Shown here one piece after another: positions 39,801 to 54,307 of a DNA stretch of 64,000 nucleotides (position 1 is its first letter; each line of letters begins with the position of its first letter). The notes under the pieces were generated by a model that did not search any database, was not told where the DNA came from, and saw only the letters and a list, made by a program, of their open reading frames with translations. Position numbers and translations under genes: made by a program. Origin of the DNA: Trichomonas vaginalis G3 (Eukaryota > Parabasalia > Trichomonadida > Trichomonadidae); contig NC_067204.1 of the NCBI RefSeq assembly GCF_026262505.1, positions 7,039,797 to 7,103,796 of the forward strand, given 5' to 3'.

Positions 39801-42800
39801 AAACAATGATTAATATGAAAAGAAAGAGAATTCATAAAACAATGATAAATATGAAAAGAAAAGAGAATTCCATAACACATTGATAAATATGAAAAGAAAG
39901 AGAATTCCATAAAACAAGGATAAATATGAAAAGAAAGAGAATGTCATAAAATAATGATAAATATGAAAAGAAAGAGAATAAGTTTCATGTTAACATCAGC
40001 ACCATGATCAACTAGGAATTGGACAATTTCTATCGACATCTTTTTGATGGCAATGCTAAGAGGGCATTCATCAATATTGAGAGAAATTCATAAAACAATG
40101 ATAAATATGAAAAGAAAGAGAATGTCATAAAACAATGATTAATATGAAAAGAAAGAGAATTCTATAAAACAATGATAAATATGAAAAGAAAGAGAATTCT
40201 ATAAAACAGTGATAAATATGAAAAGAAATAGAATGTAATAAAACAATGATAAATATGAAAAGAAAGAGAATAAGTTTCATGTTAACATCAGCACCATGAT
40301 CAACTAGGAATTGGACAATTTCTATCGACATCTTTTTGATGGCAATGCTAAGAGGGCATTCATCAATATTGAGAGAAATTCATAAAACAGTGATAAATAT
40401 GAAAAGAAAGAGAATGTCATAAAACAATGATTAATATGAAAAGAAAGAGAATTCCATAAAACATTGATAAATATGAAAAGAAAGAGAATTTCATAAAACA
40501 ATGATAAATATGAAAAGAAAGAGAATTTCATAAAACAATGATTAATATGAAAAGAAAGAGAATTTCAAAAAACAATGATTAATATGAAAAGAAAGAGAAT
40601 TTCATAAAACAATGATAAATATGAAAAGAAATAGAATTCGATACAACAATGCTAAATATGAAAAGAAAGAGAATTTCATAAAACAATGATTAATATGAAA
40701 AGAAAGAGAATTCCATAAAACAATGATAAATATGAAAAGAAAGAGAATTCCATAACACATTGATAAATATGAAAAGAAAGAGAATTCCATAAAACAAGGA
40801 TAAATATGAAAAGAAAGAGAATGTCATAAAACAATGATTAATATGAAAAGAAAGAGAATTCCATAAAATAATGATAAATATGAAAAGAAAGAGAATAAGT
40901 TTCATGTTAACATCAGCACCATGATCAACTAGGAATTGGACAATTTCTATCGACATCTTTTTGATGGCAATGCTAAGAGGGCATTCATCAATATTGAGAG
41001 AAATTCATAAAACAATGATAAATATGAAAAGAAAGAGAATTTCATAAAACAACGATAAATATGAAAAGAAAGAGATTCTATCAAACAATGATAAATATGA
41101 AAAGAAAGAGAATTTCATAAAACAATGATTAATATGAAAAGAAAGAGAATTTCATAAAACAATGATAAATATGAAAAGAAAGAGAATTTCATAAAACAAT
41201 GATAAATATGAAAAGAAAGAGAATGTCATAAAATAATGATTAATATGAAAAGAAAGAGAATTCTATAAAACAATGTTAAATATGAAAGAAAGAGAATTTT
41301 ATCAAACAATGCTAAATATGAAAAGAAAGAGAATTTCATAAAACAATGCTAAATATGAAAAGAAAGAGAATTCTATCAAACAATGATAAATATGAAAAGA
41401 AAGAGAATTTCATAAAACAATGATTAATATGAAAAGAAAGAGAATTTCATAACACATTGATAAATATGAAAAGAAAGAGAATTCCATAAAACAAGGATAA
41501 ATATGAAAAGAAAGAGAATGTCATAAAATAATGATAAATATGAAAAGAAAGAGAATAAGTTTCATGTTAACATCAGCACCATGATCAACTAGGAATTGGA
41601 CAATTTCTATCGACATCTTTTTGATGGCAATGCTAAGAGGGCATTCATCAATATTGAGAGAAATTCATAAAACAATGATAAATATGAAAAGAAAGAGAAT
41701 GTCATAAAACAATGATTAATATGAAAAGAAAGAGAATTTTATCAAACAATGATAAATATGAAAAGAAAGAGAATGTAATAAAACAATGATAAATATGAAA
41801 AGAAAGAAAATGTCATAAAGAAAAGATAAATATGAAAAGAAAGAGAATGTCATAAAACAATGATTAATATGAAAAGAAAGAGAATTTCATAAAACAATGA
41901 TAAATATGAAAAGAAAGAGAATTTCATAACACATTGATAAATATGAAAAGAAAGAGAATTCCATAAAACAAGGATAAATATGAAAAGAAAGAGAATGTCA
42001 TAAAATAATGATAAATATGAAAAGAAAGAGAATTCCATAAAACAATGATAAATATGAAAAGAAAGAGAATTCCATAACACATTGATAAATATGAAAAGAA
42101 AGAGAATTCCATAAAACAAGGATAAATATGAAAAGAAAGAGAATGTCATAAAATAATGATAAATATGAAAAGAAAGAGAATAAGTTTCATGTTAACATCA
42201 GCACCATGATCAACTAGGAATTGGACAATTTCTATCGACATCTTTTTGATGGCAATGCTAAGAGGGCATTCATCAATATTGAGAGAAATTCATAAAACAA
42301 TGATAAATATGAAAAGAAAGAGAATGTCATAAAACAATGATAAATATGAAAAGAAAGAGAATTATATCAAACAATGATAAATATGAAAAGAAAGAGAATT
42401 TCATAAAACATGATAAATATGAAAAGAAAGAGAATTTCATAAAACAATGATTAATATGAAAAGAAATAGATGTAATAAAACAATGATAAATATGAAAAGA
42501 AAGAGAATGTAATAAAACATGAAATATGAAAAAAAGAAAAGTCATAAAGAAAAGATAAATATGAAAAGAAAGAGAATGTCATAAAACAATGATTAATATG
42601 AAAAGAAAGAGAATTCTATAAAACAATGATAAATATGAAAAGAAAGAGAATTCTATAAAACAGTGATAAATATGAAAAGAAATAGAATGTAATAAAACAA
42701 TGATAAATATGAAAAGAAAGAGAATAAGTTTCATGTTAACATCAGCACCATGATCAACTAGGAATTGGACAATTTCTATCGACATCTTTTTGATGGCAAT

Positions 42801-45466
42801 GCTAAGAGGGCATTCATCAATATTGAGAGAAATTCATAAAACAATGATAAATATGAAAAGAAAGAGAATTCATAAAACAACGATAAATATGAAAAGAAAG
42901 AGATTCTATCAAACATGATAAATATGAAAAGAAAGAGAATTTCATAAAACAATGATTAATATGAAAAGAAAGAGAATTTCATAAAACAATGATAAATATG
43001 AAAAGAAAGAGAATTTCATAAAACAATGATTAATATGAAAAGAAAGAGAATTTCATAAAACAATGATAAATATGAAAAGAAAGAGAATTTCATAAAACAA
43101 TGATTAATATGAAAAGAAAGAGAATTCCATAAAACAATGATTAATATGAAAAGAAATAGAATTCGATACAACAATGATTAATATGAAAAGAAAGAGAATT
43201 CTATAAAACAATGATAAATATGAAAGAAAGAGAATTCCATAACACATGATAAATATGAAAAGAAAGAGAATTCCATAAAACAAGGATAAATATGAAAAGA
43301 AAGAGAATGTCATAAAATAATGATAAATATGAAAAGAAAGAGAATAAGTTTCATGTTAACATCAGCACCATGATCAACTAGGAATTGGACAATTTCTATC
43401 GACATCTTTTTGATGGCAATGCTAAGAGGGCATTCATCAATATTGAGAGAAATTCATAAAACAATGATAAATATGAAAAGAAAGAGAATTCCATAAAACA
43501 ATGATTAATATGAAAAGAAAGAGAATTCCATAAAATAATGATAAATATGAAAAAAGAGAATAAGTTTCATGTTAACATCAGCACCATGATCAACTAGGAA
43601 TTGGACAATTTCTATCGACATCTTTTTGATGGCAATACTAAGAGGCATTCATCAATATTGAGAGAAATTCATAAAACAATGATTAATATGAAAAGAAAGA
43701 GAATGTTATAAAACAAGGATAAATATGAAAGAAAAAAATGTCATAAGAAAAGATAAATATGAAAAGAAAGAGAATGTCATAAAACAATGATTAATATGAA
43801 AAAAAAGAATTCCATAAAACAATGATAAATATGAAAAGAAAGACAATTATATAAAACAATGATAAATATGAAAAGAAAAGAATTTCATAAAACAATGATT
43901 AATATGAAAAGAAAGAGAATTTCATAAAACAATGATTAATATGAAAAGAAAGAGAATTTCATAAAACAATGATTAATATGAAAAGAAAGAGAATTCTATA
44001 AAACAATGATAAATATGAAAAGAAAGAGAATTCCATAACACATTGATAAATATGAAAAGAAAGAGAATTCCATAAAACAAGGATAAATATGAAAAGAAAG
44101 AGAATGTCATAAAATAATGATAAATATGAAAAGAAAGAGAATAAGTTTCATGTTAACATCAGCACCATGATCAACTAGGAATTGGACAATTTTCTATCGA
44201 CATCTTTTTGATGCAATGCTAAGAGGGCATTCATCAATATTGAGAGAAATCATAAAACAATGATAAATATGAAAGAAAGAGAATTTCATAAAACAACGAT
44301 AAATATGAAAAGAAAGAGATTCTATCAAACAATGAAAATATGAAAAGAAAGAGAATTTCATAAAACAATGATTAATATGAAAAGAAAGAGAATTTCATAA
44401 AACAATGATAAATATGAAAAGAAAGAGAATTTCATAAAACAATGATTAATATGAAAAGAAAGAGAATTCTATAAAACAATAAATATGAAAAAAAGAGAAT
44501 TTCAAAAACAATGATTAATATGAAAAGAAAGAGAATTTCAAAAAACAATGATTAATATGAAAAGAAAGAGAATTTCATAAAACAATGATAAATATGAAAA
44601 GAAATAGAATTCGATACAACAATGCTAAATATGAAAAGAAAGAGAATTTCATAAAACAATGATAATATGAAAAGAAAGAGAATTCCATAAAACAATGATA
44701 AATATGAAAAGAAAGAGAATTCCATAACACATTGATAAATATGAAAAGAAAGAGAATTCCATAAAAAAGGATAAATATAAAAAGAAAGAATGTCATAAAA
44801 TAATGATAAATATGAAAAGAAAGAGAATAAGTTTCATGTTAACATCAGCACCATGATCAACTAGGAATTGGACAATTTCTATCGACATCTTTTTGATGGC
44901 AATGCTAAGAGGGCATTCATCAATATTGAGAGAAATTCATAAAACAATGATAAATATGAAAGAAAGAGAATTTCATAAAACAACGATAAATATGAAAAGA
45001 AAGAGATTCTATCAAACAATGATAAATATAAATAAGAGAATTTCATAAACAATGATTAATATGAAAAGAAAGAGAATTTCATATAAACAATGATAAATAT
45101 GAAAGAAAGAGAATTCATAAAACAATGATAATTATGAAAAGAAAGAGAATGTCATAAAATAATGATTAATATGAAAAGAAGAGAATTCTATAAAACAATT
45201 TAAATATGAAAAAGAAAGAGAATTTTTATCAAACAATGCTAAATATGAAAAGAGAAGAGAATTTCATTAAACAATGCTAAATATGAAAAGAAAGAGAATT
45301 CTATCAAACAATGATAAATATGAAAAGAAAGAGAATTTCATAAAACAATGATTAATATGAAAAGAAAGAGAATTTCATAACACATTGATAAATATGAAAA
45401 GAAAGAGAATTCCATAAACAAGATTAAATATGAAAAGAAAGAGAATGTCATAAAATAATGATAAAT

Positions 45467-45566
45467 NNNNNNNNNNNNNNNNNNNNNNNNNNNNNNNNNN
45501 NNNNNNNNNNNNNNNNNNNNNNNNNNNNNNNNNNNNNNNNNNNNNNNNNNNNNNNNNNNNNNNNNN
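45467..45566. other. Assembly gap of 100 Ns at an orientation switch
   Basis: Exactly 100 Ns. Left of it, units read with the purine-rich strand on top and modules code on the minus strand; right of it everything is reverse-complemented. The left flank ends in a GTCATAAAATAATG-type unit, the type that usually sits immediately before a module; by comparison with copy A the next module would start near 45488, inside the gap. The right flank starts in units with the GCTAAAT-type head in reverse complement. Confidence 0.99.
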
Positions 45567-47915
45567 ATTCTCTTTCTTTTCATATTTAGCATTGTTTTAT
45601 GAATTCTCTTTCTTTTCATATTTAGCATTGTTTGATAAAATTCTCTTTCTTTTCATATTTAACATTGTTTTATAGAATTCTCTTTCTTTTCATATTTAAT
45701 CATTATTTTATGACATTCTCTTTCTTTTCATATTTATCCTTGTTTTATGGAATTCTCTTTCTTTTCATATTTATCAATGTGTTTATGGAATTCTCTTTCT
45801 TTTCATATTTATCATTGTTTTATAGAATTCTCTTTCTTTCATATTAATCATTGTTTTATGAAATTCTCTTTCTTTTCATATTTATCATTGTTTTATAGAA
45901 TTCTCTTTCTTTTCATATTAATCATTGTTTTATGAAATTCTCTTTCTTTCATATTTAGCATTGTTTGATAAAATTCTCTTTCTTTTCATATTAATCATTG
46001 TTTTATGAAATTCTCTTTCTTTTCATATTTATCATTGTTTTATTACATTCTCTTTCTTTTCATATTTATCATTGTTTTTATGGAATTCTCTTTCTTTTCA
46101 TATTAATCATTGTTTTATGACATTCTCTTTCTTTTCATATTTATCTTTTCTTTATGACATTTTCTTTCTTTTCATATTTATCATTGTTTTATGGAATTCT
46201 CTTTCTTTTCATATTAATCATTGTTTTATTACATTCTCTTTCTTTTCATATTAATCATTATTTTATGACATTCTCTTTTTTTCATATTTATCCTTGTTTT
46301 ATGGAATTCTCTTTCTTTTCATATTTATCAAGTGTTATGGAATTCTCTTCTTTTCATATTTATCATTGTTTTATAGAATTCTCTTCTTTTCATATTAATC
46401 ATTGTTTTATGAAATTCTCTTTCTTTTCATATTTATCATTGTTTTATAGAATTCTCTTTCTTTTCATATTAATCATTGTTTTATGAAATTCTCTTTCTTT
46501 CATATTTAGCATTGTTTTGATAAAATTCTCTTTCTTTTCATATTAATCATTGTTTTATGAAATTCTCTTTCTTTTCATATTTATCATTGTTTTATTACAT
46601 TCTCTTTCTTTTCATATTTATCATTGTTTTATGGAATTCTCTTTCTTTTCATATTAATCATTGTTTTATGACATTCTCTTTCTTTTCATATTTATCTTTT
46701 CTTTATGACATTTTCTTTCTTTTATATTTATCATTGTTTTATGGAATTCTCTTTCTTTTCATATTAATCATTGTTTGATAAAATTCTTTTCTTTTCATAT
46801 TTATCATTGTTTTATGACATTCTCTTTCTTTTCATATTTATCATTGTTTTATGAATTTCTCTCAATATTGATGAATGCCCTCTTAGCATTGCCATCAAAA
46901 AGATGTCGATAGAAATTGTCCAATTCCTAGTTGATCATGGTGCTGATGTTTAACATGAAACTTATTCTCTTTCTTTTCATATTTATCATTATTTTATGAC
47001 ATTCTCTTTCTTTTCATATTTATCCTTGTTTTATGGAATTCTCTTTCTTTTCAATATTTATCAATGTGTTATGGAATTCTCTTTCTTTTCATATTTATCA
47101 TTGTTTTATGGAATTCTCTTTCTTTTCATATTAATCATTGTTTTATGAAATTCTCTTTCTTTCATATTTAGCATTGTTGTATCGATTTCTATTTCTTTTC
47201 ATATTTATCATTGTTTTATGAAATTCTCTTTCTTTTCATATTAATCATTGTTTTTTGAAATTCTCTTTCTTTTCATATTAATCATTGTTTTATGAAATTC
47301 TCTTCTTTTCATATTTATCATTGTTTTATGAAATTCTCTTTCTTTTCATATTTATCAATGTTTTATGGAATTCTCTTTCTTTTCATATTAATCATTGTTT
47401 TATGACATTCTCTTTCTTTTCATATTTATCACTGTTTTATGAATTTCTCTCAATATTGATGAATGCCCTCTTAGCATTGCCATCAAAAAGATGTCGATAG
47501 AAATTGTCCAATTCCTAGTTGATCATGGTGCTGATGTTAACATGAAACTTATTCTCTTTCTTTTCATATTTATCATTGTTTTATGGAATTCTCTTTCTTT
47601 TCATATTAATCATTGTTTTATGAAATTCTCTTTCTTTTCATATTTATCATTGTTTTATGAAATTCTCTTTCTTTTCATATTAATCATTGTTTTATGAAAT
47701 TCTCTTTCTTTTCATATTTATCATTGTTTGATAGAATCTCTTTCTTTTCATATTTATCGTTGTTTTATGACATTCTCTTTCTTTTCATATTTATCATTGT
47801 TTTATGAATTTCTCTCAATATTGATGAATGCCCTCTTAGCATTGCCATCAAAAGATTCGATAGAAATTGTCCAATTCCTAGTTGATCATGGTGCTGATGT
47901 TAACATGAAACTTAT
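45567..47915 (+). repeat. Inverted copy of the ~26.25-28.59-kb segment (3 ankyrin modules)
   Basis: Plus-strand modules lie at 46851-46965, 47439-47552 and 47804-47915, spaced 588 and 365 bp. Read in reverse this is the spacing 365 and 588 of the modules at 26251, 26616 and 27204. The 1284 bp before the first module contain, in reverse order, the same series of unit types as 27318-28590, including a 15-unit internal duplication that I see nowhere else in the left arm. The match ends at or just after the module at 47804: the sequence that follows it (units of the GTAAT type, then an ACAGTG-bearing unit) differs from the flank of the 26251 module. Confidence 0.8.
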
Positions 47916-50900
47916 TCTCTTTCTTTTCATATTTATCATTGTTTTATTACATTCTATTTCTTTTCATATTTATCACTGTTTTATAGAATTCTCTTTCTTT
48001 TCATATTTATCATTGTTTTATAGAATTCTCTTTCTTTTCATATTAATCATTGTTTTATGACATTCTCTTTCTTTTCATATTTATCTTTTCTTTATGACAT
48101 TTTTCTTTCTTTTCATATTTATCATTGTTTTATTACATTCTCTTTCTTTTCATATTTATCATTGTTTTATTACATTCTATTCTTTTCATATTAATCATTG
48201 TTTTATGAAATTCTCTTTCTTTTCATATTTATCATTGTTTTATGAAATTCTCTTTCTTTTCATATTTATTGTTTGATAAAATTCTCTTTCTTTTCATATT
48301 TATCATTGTTTTATGACATTCTCTTTCTTTTCATATTTATCATTGTTTTATGAATTTCTCTTTCTTTTCATATTTATCATTGTTTGATAGAATTCCTTTT
48401 CTTTTCATATAATCATTGTTTTATAGAATTCTCTTTCTTTTCATATTAATCATTGTTTTATGACATTCTCTTTCTTTTCATATTTATCATTGTTTTATGA
48501 ATTTCTCTCAATATTGATGAATGCCCTCTTAGCATTGCCTCAAAAAAGATGTCGATGAGAATTGTCCAATTCCTAGTTGATCATGGTGCTGATGTTAACA
48601 TGAAACTTATTCTCTTTCTTTTCATATTTATCATTATTTTATGACATTCTCTTCTTTTCATATTTATCCTTGTTTTATGGAATTCTCTTTCTTTTCATAT
48701 TTATCAATGTGTTATGGAATTCTCTTTCTTTTCATATTTATCATTGTTTTATGGAATTCTCTTTCTTTTCATATTTATCATTATTTATGACATTCTCTTT
48801 CTTTTCATATTTATCCTTGTTTTATGGAATTCTCTTTCTTTTCATATTTATCAATGTGTTATGAAATTCTCTTTCTTTTCATATTTATCATTGTTTTATG
48901 AAATTCTCTTCTTTTCATATTAATCATTGTTTTATGACATTCTCTTTCTTTTCATATTTATCTTTTCTTTATGACATTTTCTTTCTTTTCATATTTATCA
49001 TTGTTTTATTACATTCTCTTTCTTTTCATATTTATCATTGTTTGATAAAATTCTCTTTCTTTTCATATTAATCATTGTTTTATGACATTCTCTTTCTTTT
49101 CATATTTATCATTGTTTTATGAATTTCTCTCAATATTGATGAATGCCCTCTTAGCATTGCCATCAAAAAGATGTCGATAGAAATTGTCCAATTCCTAGTT
49201 GATCATGGTGCTGATGTTAACATGAAACTTATTCTCTTTCTTTTCATATTTATCATTATTTTATGACATTCTCTTTCTTTCATATTTATCCTTGTTTTAT
49301 GGAATTCTCTTCTTTTCATATTTATCAATGTGTTATGAAATTCTCTTTCTTTTCATATTAATCATTGTTTTATGAAATTCTCTTTCTTTTCATATTTATC
49401 ATTGTTTGATAGAATTCTCTTTCTTTCATATTTAGCATTGTTTTATGAAATTCTCTTTCTTTTCATATTTAGCATTGTTTGATAAAATTCTCTTTCTTTT
49501 CATATTTAACATTGTTTTATAGAATTCTCTTTCTTTTCATATTAATCATTATTTTATGACATTCTCTTTCTTTTCATATTTATCATTGTTTTATGAAATT
49601 CTCTTTCTTTTCATATTTATCATTGTTTTATGAAATTCTCTTTCTTTTCATATTAATCATTGTTTTTATGAAATTCTCTTTCTTTTCATATTTATCATTG
49701 TTTGATAGAATCTCTTTCTTTTCATATTTATCGTTGTTTTATGAAATTCTCTTTCTTTTCATATTTATCATTGTTTTATGAATTTCTCTCAATATTGATG
49801 AATGCCCTCTTAGCATTGCCATCAAAAAGATGTCGATAGAAATTGTCCAATTCCTAGTTGATCATGGTGCTGATGTTAACATGAAACTTATTCTCTTTCT
49901 TTTCATATTTATCAATGTGTTATGGAATTCTCTTTCTTTTCATATTTATCATTGTTTTATGGAATTCTCTTTCTTTTCATATTAATCATTGTTTTATGAA
50001 ATTCTCTTTCTTTTCATATTTAGCATTGTTGTATCGAATTCTATTTCTTTTCATATTTATCATTGTTTTATGAAATTCTCTTTCTTTTCATATTATCATT
50101 GTTTTTGAAATTCTCTTTCTTTTCATATTAATCATTGTTTATGAAATTCTCTTTCTTTTCATATTTATCATTGTTTTATGAAATTCTCTTCTTTCATATT
50201 TATCAATGTTTTATGGAATTCTCTTTCTTTTCATATTAATCATTGTTTTATGAATTCTCTTTCTTTTCATATTTATCACTGTTTTATGAATTTCTCTCAA
50301 TATTGATGAATGCCCTCTTAGCATTGCCATCAAAAAGATGTCGATAGAAATTGTCCAATTCCTAGTTGATCATGGTGCTGATGTTAACATGAAACTTATT
50401 CTCTTTCTTTTCATATTTATCATTATTTTATGACATTCTCTTTCTTTTCATATTTATCCTTGTTTTATGGAATTCTCTTTCTTTTCATATTTATCATGTG
50501 TTTATGAATTCTCTTTCTTTTCATATTTATCATTGTTTTATGAATTCTCTTTCTTTTCATATTTATCATTATTTTATGACATTCTCTTTCTTTTCATATT
50601 TATCCTTGTTTTATGGAATTCTCTTTCTTTTCATATTAATCATTGTTTTATGAATTCTCTTTCTTTTCATATTTATCATTGTTTTATGAAATTCTCTTTC
50701 TTTTCATATTAATCATTGTTTTATGAATTCTCTTTCTTTTCATATTTATCATTGTTTTATGAAATTCTCTTTCTTTTCATATTAATCATTGTTTTATGAA
50801 ATTCTCTTTCTTTTCATATTTATCATTGTTTGATAGAATCTCTTTCTTTTCATATTATCGTTGTTTTATGACATTCTCTTTCTTTTCATATTTATCATTG

Positions 50901-53900
50901 TTTTATGAATTTCTCTCAATATTGATGAATGCCCTCTTAGCATTGCCATCAAAAAGATGTCGATAGAAATTGTCCAATTCCTAGTTGATCATGGTGCTGA
51001 TGTTAACATGAAACTTATTCTCTTTCTTTTCATATTTATCATTATTTTATGACATTCTCTTTCTTTTCATATTTATCCTTGTTTTATGGAATTCTCTTCT
51101 TTTCATATTTATCAATGTGTTATGGAATTCTCTTTCTTTCATATTTATCATTGTTTTATGGAATTCTCTTTCTTTTCATATTTATCATTATTTTATGAAA
51201 TTCTCTTTCTTTTCATATTAATCATTGTTTTATGAAATTCTCTTTCTTTTCATATTTATCATTGTTTGATAGAATTCTCTTTCTTTTCATATTAATCATT
51301 GTTTTATAGAATTCTCTTTCTTTTCATATTAATCATTGTTTTATTACATTCTCTTTCTTTTCATATTTATCATTGTTTGATAAAATTCTCTTTCTTTTCA
51401 TATTAATCATTGTTTTATGACATTCTCTTTCTTTTCATATTTATCATTGTTTTATGAATTTCTCTCAATATTGATGAATGCCCTCTTAGCATTGCCATCA
51501 AAAAGATGTCGATAGAAATTGTCCAATTCCTAGTTGATCATGGTGCTGATGTTAACATGAAACTTATTCTCTTTCTTTTCATATTTATCATTATTTTATG
51601 ACATTCTCTTTCTTTTCATATTTATCCTTGTTTTATGGAATTCTCTTTCTTTTCATATTTATCAATGTGTTATGAAATTCTCTTTCTTTTCATATTAATC
51701 ATTGTTTTATGAAATTCTCTTTCTTTTCATATTTATCATTGTTTGATAGAATTCTCTTTCTTTTCATATTTAGCATTGTTTTATGAAATTCTCTTTCTTT
51801 TCATATTTAGCATTGTTTGATAAAATTCTCTTTCTTTTCATATTTAACATTGTTTTATAGAATTCTCTTTCTTTTCATATTAATCATTATTTTATGACAT
51901 TCTCTTTCTTTTCATATTTATCCTTGTTTTATGGAATTCTCTTTCTTTTCATATTTATCAATGTGTTATGGAATTCTCTTTCTTTTCATATTTATCATTG
52001 TTTTATAGAATTCTCTTTCTTTTCATATTAATCATTGTTTTATGAAATTCTCTTTCTTTTCATATTTATCATTGTTTTATAGAATTCTCTTTCTTTTCAT
52101 ATTATCATTGTTTTATGAAATTCTCTTTCTTTTCATATTTAGCATTGTTTGATAAAATTCTCTTTCTTTTCATATTAATCATTGTTTTATGAAATTCTCT
52201 TTTCTTTTCATATTTATCATTGTTTTATTACATTCTCTTTCTTTTCATATTTATCATTGTTTTATGGAATTCTCTTTCTTTTCATATTAATCATTGTTTT
52301 ATGACATTCTCTTTCTCTTCATATTTATCTTTTCTTTATGACATTTTCTTTCTTTTCATATTTATCATTGTTTTATTACATTCTCTTTCTTTTCATATTT
52401 ATCATTGTTTGATAAAATTCTCTTTCTTTTCATATTAATCATTGTTTTATGACATTCTCTTTCTTTTCATATTTATCATTGTTTTATGAATTTCTCTCAA
52501 TATTGATGAATGCCCTCTTAGCATTGCCATCAAAAAGATGTCGATAGAAATTGTCCAATTCCTAGTTGATCATGGTGCTGATGTTAACATGAAACTTATT
52601 CTCTTTCTTTTCATATTTATCATTATTTTATGACATTCTCTTTCTTTTCATATTTATCCTTGTTTTATGGAATTCTCTTTCTTTTCATATTTATCAATGT
52701 GTTATGAAATTCTCTTTCTTTTCATATTAATCATTGTTTTATGAAATTCTCTTTCTTTTCATATTTATCATTGTTTGATAGAATTCTCTTTCTTTTCATA
52801 TTTAGCATTGTTTTATGAAATTCTCTTTCTTTTCATATTTAGCATTGTTTGATAAAATTCTCTTTCTTTTCATATTTAACATTGTTTTATAGAATTCTCT
52901 TTCTTTTCATATTAATCATTATTTTATGAAATTCTCTTTCTTTTCATATTAATCATTGTTTTATGAAATTCTCTTTCTTTATATTTATCATTGTTTTATG
53001 AAATTCTCTTTCTTTTCATATTAATCATTGTTTTATGAAATTCTCTTTCTTTTCATATTTATCATTGTTTTGATAGAATCTCTTTCTTTTCATATTTATC
53101 GTTGTTTTATGAAATTCTCTTTCTTTTCATATTTATCATTGTTTTATGAATTTCTCTCAATATTGATGAATGCCCTCTTAGCATTGCCATCAAAAAGATG
53201 TCGATAGAAATTGTCCAATTCCTAGTTGATCATGGTGCTGATGTTAACATGAAACTTATTCTCTTTCTTTTCATATTTATCATTATTTTATGACATTCTC
53301 TTTCTTTTCATATTTATCCTTGTTTTATGGAATTCTCTTTCTTTTCATATTTATCAATGTGTTATGGAATTCTCTTTCTTTTCATATTTATCATTGTTTT
53401 ATGGAATTCTCTTTCTTTTCATATTAATCATTGTTTTATGAAATTCTCTTTCTTTTCATATTTAGCATTGTTGTATCGAATTCTATTTCTTTTCATATTT
53501 ATCATTGTTTTATGAAATTCTCTTTCTTTTCATATTAATCATTGTTTTTTGAAATTCTCTTTCTTTTCATATTAATCATTGTTTTATGAAATTCTCTTTC
53601 TTTTCATATTTATCATTGTTTTATGAAATTCTCTTTCTTTTCATATTTATCAATGTTTTATGGAATTCTCTTTCTTTTCATATTAATCATTGTTTTATGA
53701 CATTCTCTTTCTTTTCATATTTATCACTGTTTTATGAATTTCTCTCAATATTGATGAATGCCCTCTTAGCATTGCCATCAAAAAGATGTCGATAGAAATT
53801 GTCCAATTCCTAGTTGATCATGGTGCTGATGTTAACATGAAACTTATTCTCTTTCTTTTCATATTTATCATTGTTTTATTACATTCTATTTCTTTTCATA

Positions 53901-54022
53901 TTTATCACTGTTTTATAGAATTCTCTTTCTTTTCATATTATCATTGTTTTATAGAATTCTTTTCTTTTCATATTAATCATTGTTTTATGACATTTCTTTC
54001 TTTTCATATTTATCACTGTTTT

Positions 54023-54133
54023 ATGAATTTCTCTCAATATTGATGAATGCCCTCTTAGCATTGCCATCAAAAAGATGTCGATGAAATTGTCAGTTCCTAG
54101 TTGATCATGGTGCTGATGTTAACATGAAATTTT
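54023..54133 (+). pseudogene. Divergent ankyrin module
   Basis: Compared with consensus this copy lacks bases around the GTCGATAGAAATTGTCC segment, reads TCAGTTCC for CCAATTCC, and ends in ATGAAATTTTC instead of ATGAAACTTATTC. It sits 289 bp after one module and 285 bp before the next, close to the 5-unit spacing class (292 bp). Confidence 0.7.
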
Positions 54134-54307
54134 CTTTTCTTTTCATATTTATCATTGTTTTATTACATTCTATTTCTTTTCATATTTATCACTGTTTTTA
54201 TGAATTCTCTTTCTTTTCATATTTATCATGTTTTATAGAATTCTCTTTCTTTTCATATTAATCATTGTTTTATGACATTCTCTTTCTTTTCATATTTATC
54301 ATTGTTT

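Larger units (their letters stand above)
30180..45466 (-). repeat. Copy B of the ~15.3-kb duplicated array block (27 ankyrin modules)
   Basis: Minus-strand modules lie at 30662-30775, 31277-31390, 31808-31900 (degraded), 32109-32222, 32694-32805, 33721-33833, 34163-34274, 34708-34821, 35294-35406, 35511-35624, 36098-36211, 36390-36503, 36977-37090, 38004-38118, 38554-38667, 39175-39288, 39393-39506, 39978-40091, 40270-40383, 40895-41008, 41555-41668, 42180-42293, 42724-42837, 43344-43457, 43560-43672, 44141-44253 and 44827-44940. Each has a partner in copy A, with offsets of 24,060-24,080 bp from 32109 onward and 24,127-24,153 bp before it, where copy B is locally shortened. The block runs into the second gap. 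Confidence 0.85.

Noticed and set aside
44000-47000. Simple perfect palindrome centred on the second gap.
   Set aside because: The sequence right of the gap matches the reverse complement of about 26.25-28.59 kb, not the sequence immediately left of the gap.
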